Positions 9,498 through 17,912 of a stretch of 64,000 nt of DNA are shown here, one piece after another. The stretch lies in assembly GCA_947502835.1 (NCBI GenBank), contig CANNBJ010000002.1, positions 62,001 through 126,000 of the forward strand, written 5' to 3'. How positions within the stretch are numbered: the first letter of the stretch is position 1; each line of letters opens with the position of its first letter. Under the pieces are notes generated by a model, which made no database searches, was not told the DNA's origin, and worked only from the letters and a program-made list of their open reading frames with translations. A program made the position numbers and the translations under genes. The stretch is from Bdellovibrionales bacterium. Lineage in GTDB: Bacteria; Bdellovibrionota; UBA1018; CAIMNF01.

Positions 9498-11162
9498 CTA
9501 TTTTCCGGTGGATCGCATGATGAAATATCCGCCAAAACCGAGCAGAACCAAGCCGGGAACCGAAAAATCGTCCCAATGATAACCCTTGTCGGCAAGGATC
9601 AAAACGGCACCGGAAATCAAAAGACCGAAGCCTGCAAGAGCTCGCGAAATCCTTCTCGATCCCCGGTCAATCACCACCGCAACCCGGGCGATTTCCTGGG
9701 ACTTGAACTCAATCGCATAATCATTCCTTGCGAACTTCCTCATCGCCCAACGGAGATTCCGAGGCAACATTTCCATAAGGGAAATCAGATCTTTTGAAAT
9801 CTTGAATGCCTCCCCCTTCAACCTTGCCGGTGACATTTGAATCTTGACCAGATCGACGATCAGCTCCTCACCCATCGCGATCATGTCGAACTTGGGATCA
9901 AGGAGCCGGCCCATGCCCTCCATCGTGAGAATGGCACGGAATACCAACATCCAATCTCCCGGGACACGAATCTGGTACTTCGCCGCGATCTTGGTCGCCT
10001 CGATCAGAACCCTTCCCGAATTCACATCGTTCAAATTGAGACCGAGATAGGGCGAGAGCGTATTCCTGACCTCGCGTTGAAAACCATCGAAATCAATCGA
10101 GGTGTCAGAGGAGCCGAGCTCGGCATAGGTGTAACACAGGGTCTCGTAGTCTTCCTGGGTGAGTGCCCATACCATGGTCACCAACTGATCACGGGATTTT
10201 TGGGAAAGGCGCCCGACAATCCCGAAATCAATGACCCCGAGCCGGTCTCCCGGAAGGATGAACAGGTTTCCTCCGTGCAAATCCCCGTGAAACAGACCGT
10301 GTTTCAGGACAGAATACAAGAACGCGCGGGCGCCGAGGGTTGCGATTTTCTCCCGATCCACGGGGGCCTTGAGAACAGCCTCCTTGTCGTTGAGACGGAT
10401 CCCGTCAAAGCGTTCAAGAACCAGGATTTCGTGGGTGGAAAGATGGTGATAAACCTTTGGAAAGACCAAATCAGGGAACTTTTCGGAGTTCTTTTTGATC
10501 TTCTCGATGTTGTTGGCTTCGATCTTGAAATCAAGCTCGTACTGCAGGGTCTTGAAGAACTCCTCGACAAAGACCTTCGGGTTCAAGACCCGGAGTTCGG
10601 GAAAATACTTCTCGAACATCTCTGCAAGCAGCGTGAGCAAGGAGATATCGGTTTCAATCACCTTCCGGATTCCGGGTCGCAAAACCTTGATCACGACCCT
10701 TTCGCCGGTCACCAAGACCGCCTCATGAACCTGCCCGATACTTGCGGATCCGAGAGGCGCTGAGGTGATTTCCTTGAAGTTTGACTGAACCTTGAACCCG
10801 AGCTCGCGATTGAGAATTTCCTGGACCGTGTCGAAGGGCATCGGAGCGACCTGATCCTGGAGCTTTACCAGTTCTTCAATCACATGATCAGGAATCAGAT
10901 CCGGACGCATGGAGAGGACCTGCCCGAGCTTTACAAATGTCGGTCCCAGCTCCTGGAAGGCAAGACGCATCCGCTCTCCGAGGCTGCGACTTTCCTTTGC
11001 TTCTGCCCACTTCCCAAGACGTCCCGGCAGATAGGCATCGAGCTTCAGTCGCTGGACGACATCTCCAAATCCATGCTTCGAGAGCACGGAGAGGATCTGG
11101 CTCATTCGGCCCGCTCCCTTCATGGCCCTGGAAAGTTGGATACTTCGGCGGACAAGTCCCAT
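9498..11162 (-). CDS. ubiB: ABC1/UbiB-type atypical kinase
   Basis: A 554-residue membrane-associated protein-kinase-like family member required for ubiquinone biosynthesis in many bacteria. Visible marks are the family's KxGQ segment (FVKLGQVLSMRPDLIP near 75), the Ala/Gly loop PLGSASIGQVHEA near 136, the ATP lysine in VVIKVLRPG, the catalytic HGDLHGGN near 290, the metal site in VIDFG near 313, and two C-terminal hydrophobic helices (about 503-550). It lies ten bases downstream of rnr, suggesting one transcript, and ends five bases from the convergent GNAT gene. Confidence 0.92.
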   Translation of the reverse strand: MGLVRRSIQLSRAMKGAGRMSQILSVLSKHGFGDVVQRLKLDAYLPGRLGKWAEAKESRSLGERMRLAFQELGPTFVKLGQVLSMRPDLIPDHVIEELVKLQDQVAPMPFDTVQEILNRELGFKVQSNFKEITSAPLGSASIGQVHEAVLVTGERVVIKVLRPGIRKVIETDISLLTLLAEMFEKYFPELRVLNPKVFVEEFFKTLQYELDFKIEANNIEKIKKNSEKFPDLVFPKVYHHLSTHEILVLERFDGIRLNDKEAVLKAPVDREKIATLGARAFLYSVLKHGLFHGDLHGGNLFILPGDRLGVIDFGIVGRLSQKSRDQLVTMVWALTQEDYETLCYTYAELGSSDTSIDFDGFQREVRNTLSPYLGLNLNDVNSGRVLIEATKIAAKYQIRVPGDWMLVFRAILTMEGMGRLLDPKFDMIAMGEELIVDLVKIQMSPARLKGEAFKISKDLISLMEMLPRNLRWAMRKFARNDYAIEFKSQEIARVAVVIDRGSRRISRALAGFGLLISGAVLILADKGYHWDDFSVPGLVLLGFGGYFIMRSTGK

Positions 11163-11172
11163 AAGTTAGGTT

Positions 11173-13524
11173 CTACTCCTCTACCAGCTGAAACTCAACC
11201 CGTCTCGAATCCAGATCGACACTGACAACCTTGATCTTGACCTTTAAGCCAATCGTGAAAGTTTTTCTCTTTTTTCTTCCGAAAAGCACCATTCGCTCTT
11301 CGTTGAATTCATAGCGATCGTCTTTCATGGAATCGATTGGCACCATTCCTTCGCAATAGGGGTGCCAGAGCTGGATGAACATTCCCTTCTCCATAAGGCC
11401 GTTGACCTTGCCTTCAAACTCGTTTCCGAGGTTCTTGGCCATCATACGGATTTGCTTGAAGCGAATGGATTCCCTCTCTGCATCACTCGCAACGCGCTCG
11501 CGATACGAGCAATGATCAGCCATCTCATTCAGTTTTTCCTGCTGCGCTTCCTGCTCCTTGGGATGAGGGTGCCCCTCTCCCTGATTCTCCCTGTGAAGCG
11601 CCGCTCGCAACAAACGATGCACAATCAAGTCCGGATAGCGGCGGATGGGAGAGGTGAAATGGGTATACCCCTCGGAAGCGAGCCCATAATGCTCCCCGTG
11701 TGACGCGCTATAAATTGCCTGCCTCATGGAACGAAGCAAAGCCGTTGCCAAAACAGGTTCCGCGGGGTGATCCTTCAGGGTCCGGATGAACTCGGCAAGA
11801 ACACTTGGCCTTGGAATTCCGCCCCGTGCAATCTGTACTCCCATGTTCCGGGCAAGGGTTCTGAATTTCTCAATGGCTTCCATCGAAGGCTCTTCATGAA
11901 TCCGGTACACAAACGGAAGCTTTCGAGCAATCATCCACTCGGTTACCGACTCGTTGGCCGCAATCATGAACTCCTCGATCAAGCGATGGGCATCATTTCT
12001 CTCGCGAACCACGATATCGGATGGCTCACCGCTTTTTTCATCGAGAATGATTTCAGACTCCGGAAAGTCAAAATCGATTGAACCCCGCTCATGGCGGGCT
12101 TTCTTGAGAACCCGGTACAGATCAAACATATCCTTGTGGCGGGTCTCTTCCTTTTCCGCCTCAATTTCGGTGTAGGTTGCCCGACGCCTGGACTCGATGA
12201 TCGCATCATAAAGCTTTACATCGCCCTTTACGCCCTCGCGAGTATAGTCGATCGAACAGGCCATCGACAGTCGTGGAACATTTGGTTTCAAACTGCAGAG
12301 TTCCTCAGAAAGCGCCCTCGGAAGCATGTGAAACGCGCGTTCAGGAAAATAAACCGAAGTCGCACGCGCGTACGCTTCGGAATCGAGCGGGGTTCCTTCC
12401 TTCACATAATGGGATACGTCCGCAATTGCTACCCACAGGCGATACCCATGGTGCTCGAGTCGTTCCACATATACGGCATCGTCGAAATCCCGGGCGCGCT
12501 CTCCATCAATGGTGAAGAATGGAATATGGCGCAAGTCCGTGCGCCCCACTTCATCCTTGCCTGGAATCTGCAATGAATAGCTTTCCGCCTGCTTTACAGC
12601 ATCAAAGGAATGATGCTCTTTGAGATTGAATTCCCCGGCCACCATTTGAATGTCATAATTGGCTGGAAGCATCGGTCCGATATGTTCAATGATTTTGGCG
12701 GAGGTGGCACCCTGGTCACCAAAGACCATTTCGGCCTTCACCCAATCGCCCTCTTTCACTTCCGGGGGTACGCTCGGGAGATAGACTTCTTCTTTGGCCT
12801 TTTTTCTTTCATAAATCAGATACCCCGTGCGTGCCTTGACCTTGGACTTCTTGAACTCCCGCCCAAGCTCATGGCCGTCATTGAGGTTGACCCTACCGAA
12901 GATCTCTTTAAATCGGTGTTCAAGGACTTTCAGATCCTCGATCTCCCCGGCTTCACTCACAAACACTTCCACCCGGTCCCCATGAAAGAGCTGCTCGGTG
13001 TAAAATCTTGGAATAAAGAGGTCCTCAAGGTCCGCCCGATCAAAAACAAGAAATGCAGATCCCTTCTTGTTTTTATCAACCACACCCTTCAGTCGAAGCC
13101 AATCCGGGTTGATTTGAACCGCCGGACGCGGGGACGAAGCCCCTGCACGCCGCTCCCGTCGATCGTGGCGATCATGGCGACCATGCTTTTCATGGCGTTC
13201 GCGCTTTCCGGGCTTTCCCGGCCTTTCGGTCCTTCCGGACCACGGACTTTTTTTCTGATCACCGAATTTGCGGCTCCCCCCAAAAGCACGCCCACCCTTG
13301 GGCTCGCCGGATTCAGGTCGCTTTTTCCCGAACTCACTCCTGCTCCCGGAGCCGGCTCCTTTGGAGACAAACGCTCCGCGCGGTTCGGCTTGAAAGGCAC
13401 TTTTCTTCTTTGAACCTGCCTTGCTGGAGGATCCGGGCTTTTCCTGAGTCTTGGTCTGCCCTTTCTTGGTTTTATCTCCGAGTGTATGGGCGCGTCCCGA
13501 GCGGTCATAGAAGACTTTTGACAT
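11173..13524 (-). CDS. rnr: Ribonuclease R
   Basis: A 783-residue 3'-5' exoribonuclease. Residues 1-140 are an unusually long low-complexity basic tail rich in Lys, Arg, Gly and Ser with a His/Arg/Asp-rich end (KHGRHDRHDRRERR). Then come the OB/CSD domains (about 150-330), the RNB catalytic domain with TIDGERARDFDDAV near 350 (metal Asp residues) and HFTSPIRRYPDL near 627, and a C-terminal S1 domain ending near the stop. The tail could mediate RNA or ribosome contact; this is inference. Divergent from pyrD and followed closely by ubiB. Confidence 0.94.
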   Translation of the reverse strand: MSKVFYDRSGRAHTLGDKTKKGQTKTQEKPGSSSKAGSKKKSAFQAEPRGAFVSKGAGSGSRSEFGKKRPESGEPKGGRAFGGSRKFGDQKKSPWSGRTERPGKPGKRERHEKHGRHDRHDRRERRAGASSPRPAVQINPDWLRLKGVVDKNKKGSAFLVFDRADLEDLFIPRFYTEQLFHGDRVEVFVSEAGEIEDLKVLEHRFKEIFGRVNLNDGHELGREFKKSKVKARTGYLIYERKKAKEEVYLPSVPPEVKEGDWVKAEMVFGDQGATSAKIIEHIGPMLPANYDIQMVAGEFNLKEHHSFDAVKQAESYSLQIPGKDEVGRTDLRHIPFFTIDGERARDFDDAVYVERLEHHGYRLWVAIADVSHYVKEGTPLDSEAYARATSVYFPERAFHMLPRALSEELCSLKPNVPRLSMACSIDYTREGVKGDVKLYDAIIESRRRATYTEIEAEKEETRHKDMFDLYRVLKKARHERGSIDFDFPESEIILDEKSGEPSDIVVRERNDAHRLIEEFMIAANESVTEWMIARKLPFVYRIHEEPSMEAIEKFRTLARNMGVQIARGGIPRPSVLAEFIRTLKDHPAEPVLATALLRSMRQAIYSASHGEHYGLASEGYTHFTSPIRRYPDLIVHRLLRAALHRENQGEGHPHPKEQEAQQEKLNEMADHCSYRERVASDAERESIRFKQIRMMAKNLGNEFEGKVNGLMEKGMFIQLWHPYCEGMVPIDSMKDDRYEFNEERMVLFGRKKRKTFTIGLKVKIKVVSVDLDSRRVEFQLVEE

Positions 13525-13587
13525 GGGGACAGCTTAGCGAGGTTTTACTCAGAGTTCACTCATTTTCATGGTAGAAGATGCCACAAG

Positions 13588-14544
13588 ATGTGGTGGCTTC
13601 TGAGGAAAGTACTTTTTTTGCTCGACGCTGAAGACGCGCATGCGCTTGCGAAATGGGGAATCCGCGGGATGGCCAGGGTTCTTCCCTTGAGGCCTCTTTT
13701 GGAGGGGAATCCCGTCGGACTTGCCGCCGGCTTCGACAAGAACGCTGAGCTTCTTGAGGCACTCCCCGTGTTCGGATTCTCCTCGGTGGAAATCGGAACC
13801 GTGACCCCCCTTCCCCAAGGTGGAAATGATCGACCTCGATTGTTTCGAAATCCTCATGACTCCACGCTCTTCAATCGGATGGGCTTCAACAATCTTGGAG
13901 CCGGAATCATTTCGGAGAGAGTCCGGAGAGCGAGGAAACGGATTCCGACGAATTTCAAAATCGGCGTGAATCTAGGAAAGAACAAATCAACTCCTGATGA
14001 GCTTGCCCATCAAGACTACGCGAAGGCCGCTACCCCCTTCGCAGATACTGCTGATTATTTCGTCATCAATGTAAGTTCACCGAATACACCTGGACTGAGG
14101 ACGCTCCAAAGTCCGGAACACCTGAATCCAATTGTTAAGGAAGTGAAAGAAGTGATCCGAAAGTCCGGGAGGCAGATTCCACTCTATGTAAAGCTCGCCC
14201 CTGAGCTTTCCGGAGACTCGCTGAAGCGGCTGATTCGTGCACTCGAAACCGCCGGAATCTCCGGCCTCGTCCTTACCAACACTCTCGGGGGAGACTATAT
14301 ATATAGACAAAAGTCACTGCCAGGGGGCTGGAGTGGGCAAATTTTGACCAGCATCGCGCGGGATCGCCTGATCGAGGTACGGTCCATCACGGCCTTGCCG
14401 ATCATCTCGGTGGGAGGAATCATGACGGTGGAGGACGCTTCCGAGAGGATGAAGCTCGGAGCCACAAGCATTCAGCTCTATACCGGATGGATCTATCAAG
14501 GGCCATTCTTTGCCAGGAAGATCTATCGAGCGCTCTGCGGTTGA
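13588..14544 (+). CDS. pyrD: Dihydroorotate dehydrogenase (quinone, class 2)
   Basis: A 318-residue flavoenzyme of pyrimidine synthesis. The N-terminal amphipathic helix typical of class 2 is present (WWLLRKVLFLLDAEDAHALA), followed by GLAAGFDKNAE (residue 45 on), FNRMGFNNLG, IGVNLGKNK and the catalytic-Ser segment INVSSPNTPGLR near 160, then VKLAPEL, TNTLGG and the phosphate-binding IISVGGI and LYTGWIYQGP. It is slightly shorter than the E. coli enzyme. It donates electrons to membrane quinone, which suits the neighbouring ubiB gene. The reading frame ends just before a bidirectional terminator. Confidence 0.95.
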   Translation: MWWLLRKVLFLLDAEDAHALAKWGIRGMARVLPLRPLLEGNPVGLAAGFDKNAELLEALPVFGFSSVEIGTVTPLPQGGNDRPRLFRNPHDSTLFNRMGFNNLGAGIISERVRRARKRIPTNFKIGVNLGKNKSTPDELAHQDYAKAATPFADTADYFVINVSSPNTPGLRTLQSPEHLNPIVKEVKEVIRKSGRQIPLYVKLAPELSGDSLKRLIRALETAGISGLVLTNTLGGDYIYRQKSLPGGWSGQILTSIARDRLIEVRSITALPIISVGGIMTVEDASERMKLGATSIQLYTGWIYQGPFFARKIYRALCG

Positions 14545-14577
14545 CCTTGCTTTGGATCGGGGCTTTGACAAAAAGGC

Positions 14578-14606
14578 AAAAAAAAACCCCGAACTCGCGT
14601 CCGGGG
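14578..14606 (-). terminator. Rho-independent terminator of the Lys-rich microprotein gene
   Basis: Read on the minus strand: a seven-pair stem (CCCCGGA with TTCGGGG, one G-U pair), a six-base loop and then a run of nine T residues. It lies 28 bases after the stop of the 23-residue gene. On the plus strand it may also serve pyrD, although the T-tract there is shorter. Confidence 0.8.
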
Positions 14607-14633
14607 CTCTTTTGCATTTTCTGCGGAAAAAAG

Positions 14634-14705
14634 TTACTTCTTAGCTTTTTTCTTAGCAGTTTTTTTCTTTGCAGTTTTCTTTTTTGCTGCTTTCTTCTTA
14701 GCCAT
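14634..14705 (-). CDS. Lys/Ala-rich microprotein, 23 aa
   Basis: A complete tiny gene: ATG at 14705, TAA at 14634-14636, a strong Shine-Dalgarno (TGGAGG on the minus strand, ending about nine bases before the ATG) and a good terminator downstream. The product is 23 residues long, of which 14 are Lys; it is made of AKKK and AKKKT units. It resembles the C-terminal tails of histone-H1-like and Alba-like nucleic-acid-binding proteins, so DNA or RNA binding is inferred. It sits between pyrD and the flagellin cluster with its own transcription signals. Too short for normal gene callers. Confidence 0.7.
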   Translation of the reverse strand: MAKKKAAKKKTAKKKTAKKKAKK

Positions 14706-14730
14706 TTTGTTTTTCCTCCATTTGGTAATT

Positions 14731-14744
14731 ATTGCCTAGGCAAT
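14731..14744. repeat. Perfect 14-base palindrome (possible operator)
   Basis: ATTGCCTAGGCAAT, located 26-39 bases upstream of the microprotein ATG. It could be an operator for a dimeric regulator or a small hairpin in the 5' leader. No promoter elements could be assigned with confidence. Confidence 0.45.
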
Positions 14745-14847
14745 TACTTACACCTCCGATGTTACAGCGCTTCCTGAGAAGATCAAGCGTTTATTTTAAA
14801 AAGTTTTCTTTTTTTTCAAAATTTTCTTTTTTTCCAAAAAAAAATTC

Positions 14848-14875
14848 TCAAGTCATCACGGACACACTCCGATGT
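14848..14875 (+). promoter_or_regulatory. Sigma-28-like promoter of first flagellin
   Basis: TCAAGTCA, 12 bases, TCCGATGT. It keeps CCGAT of the sigma-28 -10 box and AAGT of the -35 box, about 90 bases upstream of the first flagellin ATG (14966). The stretch before it (14790-14845) is very rich in A and T tracts, which may act as an UP-type element. The spacing is one base longer than the enterobacterial 11. Confidence 0.45.
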
Positions 14876-14965
14876 GTGTAGTGAGAGCTTTGAAAAGGTC
14901 ATGGATGGACCACAAACTCGAGCTCTCGAAGTAAAAAATGAGTTTGAACCTTCATGGAGGAAGGT

Positions 14966-15811
14966 ATGGGATTACGAATCAACACAAACGTTCCCTCTTT
15001 GGTTGCTCAACGCAACTTACGATCCAATCGACAGGTTCTCGATCGAACCCTCGAAAGATTGAGCTCCGGATCCCGGATCAATCACGCCGGCGATGATGCC
15101 GCCGGGCTCGCAATTTCTGAAACTTTACGTGCTCAAATCCGCGGTCTGAGCCAGGCCGAAAGGAACGCACAAGACGGAATCTCCCTGGTCCAAGTCGCCG
15201 AAGGCGGACTCGTCGAGGTCTCAAACATCCTGATCCGGATGCGCGAACTCGGAGTGCAAGCAGCATCCGATACCGTCGGACCCAAGGAGAGACGCTTCCT
15301 GGACAATGAATTCCAACAACTCGCGGAGGAAATCGACCGGATCGCGAATTCGATCGAGTTCAATGGAAATCCACTCCTGAACGGTTCGGGATCGGCGTTT
15401 GAGGTTCAGATCGGCACCAAGAACAACCCGCTTGTCGATCGGATCAAGCTTTTCGACCCGTATTCTTCGAATGTGAATCTGGTATCCCTTGGAATCAACC
15501 TCTCCACGGTCGCTGACAAAACCAGCGCCCAGAACTCGCTTGCGAGCATCGACGATGCCTTGAACTCGGTCACCTCGATCCGAGCAGGGTTCGGATCCAT
15601 GCAGAACCGACTTCAGTCGGTGATCAATAATTTGCAAGTGAACAAGGAGAACATGATGTCTGCCAACAGCCGGATCCGGGATGCGGATCTTGCAGAGGAA
15701 ACCTCGGAACTCACGAAGTCCCAGATCCTCAATCAGGCAGGGGTTTCGGTTCTCTCCCAAGCGAACTCGTCCATCAAGAGTGCGCTCGGGCTCCTGGGAG
15801 GGCAGGCCTAG
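14966..15811 (+). CDS. fliC: Flagellin, first of three
   Basis: A 281-residue flagellin made only of the conserved D0/D1 parts: N-terminal MGLRINTNVPSLVAQRNL through SGSRINHAGDDAAGLAIS, and C-terminal LQSVINNL through NSRIRDADLAEE. There is no variable D2/D3 domain. The ATG at 14966 is chosen because it gives the MGLR start shared by all three copies and has GGAGG five bases before it; an in-frame ATG exists 12 bases upstream. It differs from the other two in the middle region and ends with the extra residues GGQA. Filament subunit, exported by the flagellar type III apparatus. Confidence 0.96.
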   Translation: MGLRINTNVPSLVAQRNLRSNRQVLDRTLERLSSGSRINHAGDDAAGLAISETLRAQIRGLSQAERNAQDGISLVQVAEGGLVEVSNILIRMRELGVQAASDTVGPKERRFLDNEFQQLAEEIDRIANSIEFNGNPLLNGSGSAFEVQIGTKNNPLVDRIKLFDPYSSNVNLVSLGINLSTVADKTSAQNSLASIDDALNSVTSIRAGFGSMQNRLQSVINNLQVNKENMMSANSRIRDADLAEETSELTKSQILNQAGVSVLSQANSSIKSALGLLGGQA

Positions 15812-15830
15812 GAGGAGAAGAAGATTATTT

Positions 15831-15852
15831 AGACGAAGGCGTTGCCTCGTCT
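15831..15852 (+). terminator. Hairpin after first flagellin
   Basis: AGACGA-A-GGC, a three-base loop, then GCC-TCGTCT: a nine-pair stem with one bulged A, followed by GTTTCC. The T-tract is short, so termination may be partial. Confidence 0.45.
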
Positions 15853-16031
15853 GTTTCCTGGATCGATTCAAACCCTTGTGCCGGATGAGAGGATCTCGTG
15901 AGGGCACAGGGGTGAATCGAAGGAAAAGGTTCAATAACCGTGGGGATTTCGGACCGGGTACGGTCCGGGATTTCCACACCAGAAAATCGGCATGGATTGC
16001 CGGCCGCGGTTTTGGTCGACTGCGGGTGCTC

Positions 16032-16060
16032 ATGGAGGACGCTTTTTATGGATGGATAGT
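16032..16060 (+). promoter_or_regulatory. Leader with tiny upstream ORF before second flagellin
   Basis: The GGAGG here (16034-16038) lies 22 bases from the flagellin ATG at 16061, too far to serve it directly. It is nine bases from an ATG at 16048 that starts a three-codon ORF (ATG GAT GGA TAG) ending one base before the flagellin start. Translation may depend on re-initiation. The rest of the 249-base gap shows an inverted repeat GGACCG/CGGTCC near 15953-15968 and no clear sigma-28 box. Confidence 0.35.
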
Positions 16061-16894
16061 ATGGGACTCAGAGTAAACACGAATATTTCTTCGCTGGTAG
16101 CCCAGCGGAGTTTGGCTGGAACAAAAAATGCCCTCAACAAGAACCTGGAAAGGCTCGCGAGCGGAAGCCGGATCAACACGGCCGGCGATGACGCCGCCGG
16201 ATTGGCGATTTCAGAGCATCTCAGGGCCCAAGTAAGGGGCCTGAAGCAGGCGAAACGAAATGCCCAGGACGGAGTATCCCTGGTCCAGGTTTCGGAGGGT
16301 GGATTGAATGAAGTGACAAACATCCTGATCCGGCTCCGGGAACTTGCGATCCAGTCGGCTTCGGATACCGTGGGAGACCGCGAACGCAGTTTCACGGACC
16401 GGGAATTCCAGGCGCTTAAATCCGAGATCGATCGAATCTCATTGAGCACGAATTTCAATGGAACCCCTCTCCTGAATGGACGGGCCGGAATCTTCGAGAT
16501 CCAGGTGGGAACCGGGAACAACCCGCTCACCGACCGGATTGTCTACGATGGACAGAATGCCGATGTGACGCTTGAGGCACTCCGGATGGTCGGAGAAAGC
16601 TGCGCGACAAAGCAAGGAGCCCAGCTTTCGCTTGCGGTACTTGACGATGCGATCGGGCAAGTGAGCAAGGTCAGATCGGACCTCGGCGCAATCCAGAACC
16701 GCCTCCAATCCACGATCAACAACATCGCGGTGAACGAGGAAAACATGACTGCGGCGAACAGCCGGATCCGGGACGCAGACCTTGCAGAAGAGGTCTCGGA
16801 GATGACCAAGAACAACATTCTCATGCAGGCCGGAATCTCCGTCCTGGGCCAAGCGAACCAAAGCGCCCAATCGGTGCTGAAGCTGCTCGGCTGA
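16061..16894 (+). CDS. fliC: Flagellin, second of three
   Basis: A 277-residue minimal flagellin closely similar to the third copy and less to the first. It starts MGLRVNTNISSLVAQRSL, has SGSRINTAGDDAAGLAIS at about 40-57 and ends NILMQAGISVLGQANQ, the normal D0 helix. The middle has VGESCATKQGAQ near 183, so it contains a cysteine, which is rare in flagellins and worth noting. The Shine-Dalgarno for this ATG is poor (see the leader feature). A perfect 12-pair hairpin follows the stop. Several flagellins of this size in tandem are typical of Bdellovibrio relatives with sheathed flagella (known from that group). Confidence 0.95.
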   Translation: MGLRVNTNISSLVAQRSLAGTKNALNKNLERLASGSRINTAGDDAAGLAISEHLRAQVRGLKQAKRNAQDGVSLVQVSEGGLNEVTNILIRLRELAIQSASDTVGDRERSFTDREFQALKSEIDRISLSTNFNGTPLLNGRAGIFEIQVGTGNNPLTDRIVYDGQNADVTLEALRMVGESCATKQGAQLSLAVLDDAIGQVSKVRSDLGAIQNRLQSTINNIAVNEENMTAANSRIRDADLAEEVSEMTKNNILMQAGISVLGQANQSAQSVLKLLG

Positions 16895-16904
16895 TAAAAA
16901 CATG

Positions 16905-16933
16905 ATTCCGGGGTGGTGATCCCACCCCGGAAT
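16905..16933. terminator. Perfect hairpin between second and third flagellin
   Basis: A 12-pair stem (ATTCCGGGGTGG with CCACCCCGGAAT) and a five-base loop, ten bases after the flagellin stop, followed by TTTAAC. The stem is strong but the T-run is only three, so it may terminate or protect the 3' end of the mRNA. Confidence 0.7.
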
Positions 16934-16934
16934 T

Positions 16935-16962
16935 TAACAAAAACCGGCAAGGATGCCGTGCG
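16935..16962 (+). promoter_or_regulatory. Possible sigma-28-like promoter of third flagellin
   Basis: TAACAAAA, 12 bases, GCCGTGCG. Only the GCCG core of the -10 box is good; the -35 box is weak. The position, about 58 bases upstream of the ATG and directly after the hairpin, is right for a separate flagellin promoter. Confidence 0.25.
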
Positions 16963-17019
16963 ACTCGAGGGATCGGGTCGGATCTTAAGGAGAAGAAAAC
17001 CCATGAATGGAGGCTGACT

Positions 17020-17853
17020 ATGGGACTAAGAATCAATACGAACATCTCTTCGCTCAGTGCGATGAGGACACTTGCTTCGACGAAGCATGCATTGGACGGA
17101 TCACTGGAGCGCCTGGCGAGTGGAAGTCGAATCAACCGCGCCGGGGATGATGCCGCAGGACTCGCCATCTCGGAGAATCTCAGGGCACAAATCCGCGGCC
17201 TGAGGCAAGCCAAACGAAACGCACAGGATGGGGTTTCCCTGATCCAGGTGACCGAAGGCGGCCTGAATGAGGTCTCGAACATGATCATCCGATTGCGCGA
17301 ACTGGCGATCCAGGCAGCTTCCGATACCATCGGGGACCAGGAAAGAAAGTTCACCGATCGCGAATTCCAGGCTCTGAAATCCGAAATCCAAAGGATCGCC
17401 GACTCGACCAATTACAACGGAAATCCATTGTTGAACGGTAAGGCTGGAATTTTCGAGATTCAGATCGGAAACCACAACAACCCGATCTCAGACCGGATCG
17501 CCTACAATGCCCAGAACGCGGACGTCACCCTCGAAGCACTCGGCCTTATGGGAGAGGCTGTGTCCACCAAGGTGGGTGCGCAGACCACGCTCAGCACCCT
17601 GGATGATGCCCTGATGAAGGTGAACTCGGTTCGTGCAGATCTCGGTGCGGTTCAGAATCGCCTCCAATCGAGCATCAATTCGATTTCGGTCAGCGATGAG
17701 AACCTTTCGGCCGCAAACAGTCGAATTCGGGATGCCGACCTCGCCCAAGAAGTTTCGGACATGACCAAGAACAACATTCTGATGCAGTCCGGGATCTCGG
17801 TACTGGGTCAGGCAAACCAGAGCGTCCAAGCGGCGTTGAAATTGCTATCCTGA
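17020..17853 (+). CDS. fliC: Flagellin, third of three
   Basis: A 277-residue minimal flagellin: MGLRINTNISSLSAMRTL at the N-terminus, SGSRINRAGDDAAGLAIS, and a C-terminal NSRIRDADLAQEVSDMTKNN with the usual hydrophobic heptads. GGAGG lies six bases before the ATG, the best Shine-Dalgarno of the three. A short upstream ORF (ATG AAT GGA GGC TGA) overlaps this Shine-Dalgarno and ends two bases before the start. It is probably a duplicate of the second copy but has no cysteine at the equivalent position. Its differences from the first copy suggest distinct positions along the filament (inference). Confidence 0.96.
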   Translation: MGLRINTNISSLSAMRTLASTKHALDGSLERLASGSRINRAGDDAAGLAISENLRAQIRGLRQAKRNAQDGVSLIQVTEGGLNEVSNMIIRLRELAIQAASDTIGDQERKFTDREFQALKSEIQRIADSTNYNGNPLLNGKAGIFEIQIGNHNNPISDRIAYNAQNADVTLEALGLMGEAVSTKVGAQTTLSTLDDALMKVNSVRADLGAVQNRLQSSINSISVSDENLSAANSRIRDADLAQEVSDMTKNNILMQSGISVLGQANQSVQAALKLLS

Positions 17854-17862
17854 AACGGTTCA

Positions 17863-17896
17863 TCCGGAGTGGCCTCCGACCAAAGGCTGCTCCGGA
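17863..17896. repeat. Inverted repeat after third flagellin
   Basis: TCCGGAG and CTCCGGA separated by 20 bases, between the flagellin stop and the next start. There is no T-tract, so it is not a standard terminator and read-through into the RmlD-like gene is possible. Confidence 0.35.
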
Positions 17897-17912
17897 CACC
17901 CGTTGGAGCTGA

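Noticed and set aside
14290-14303. TATATATATAG-type run inside pyrD and a similar run near 25685
   Set aside because: Short A/T runs within or next to coding sequence; no repeat family or promoter can be supported.
15221-16033. 270-residue minus-strand ORF over the first flagellin
   Set aside because: Shadow of the flagellin frame; flagellin conservation decides the strand.
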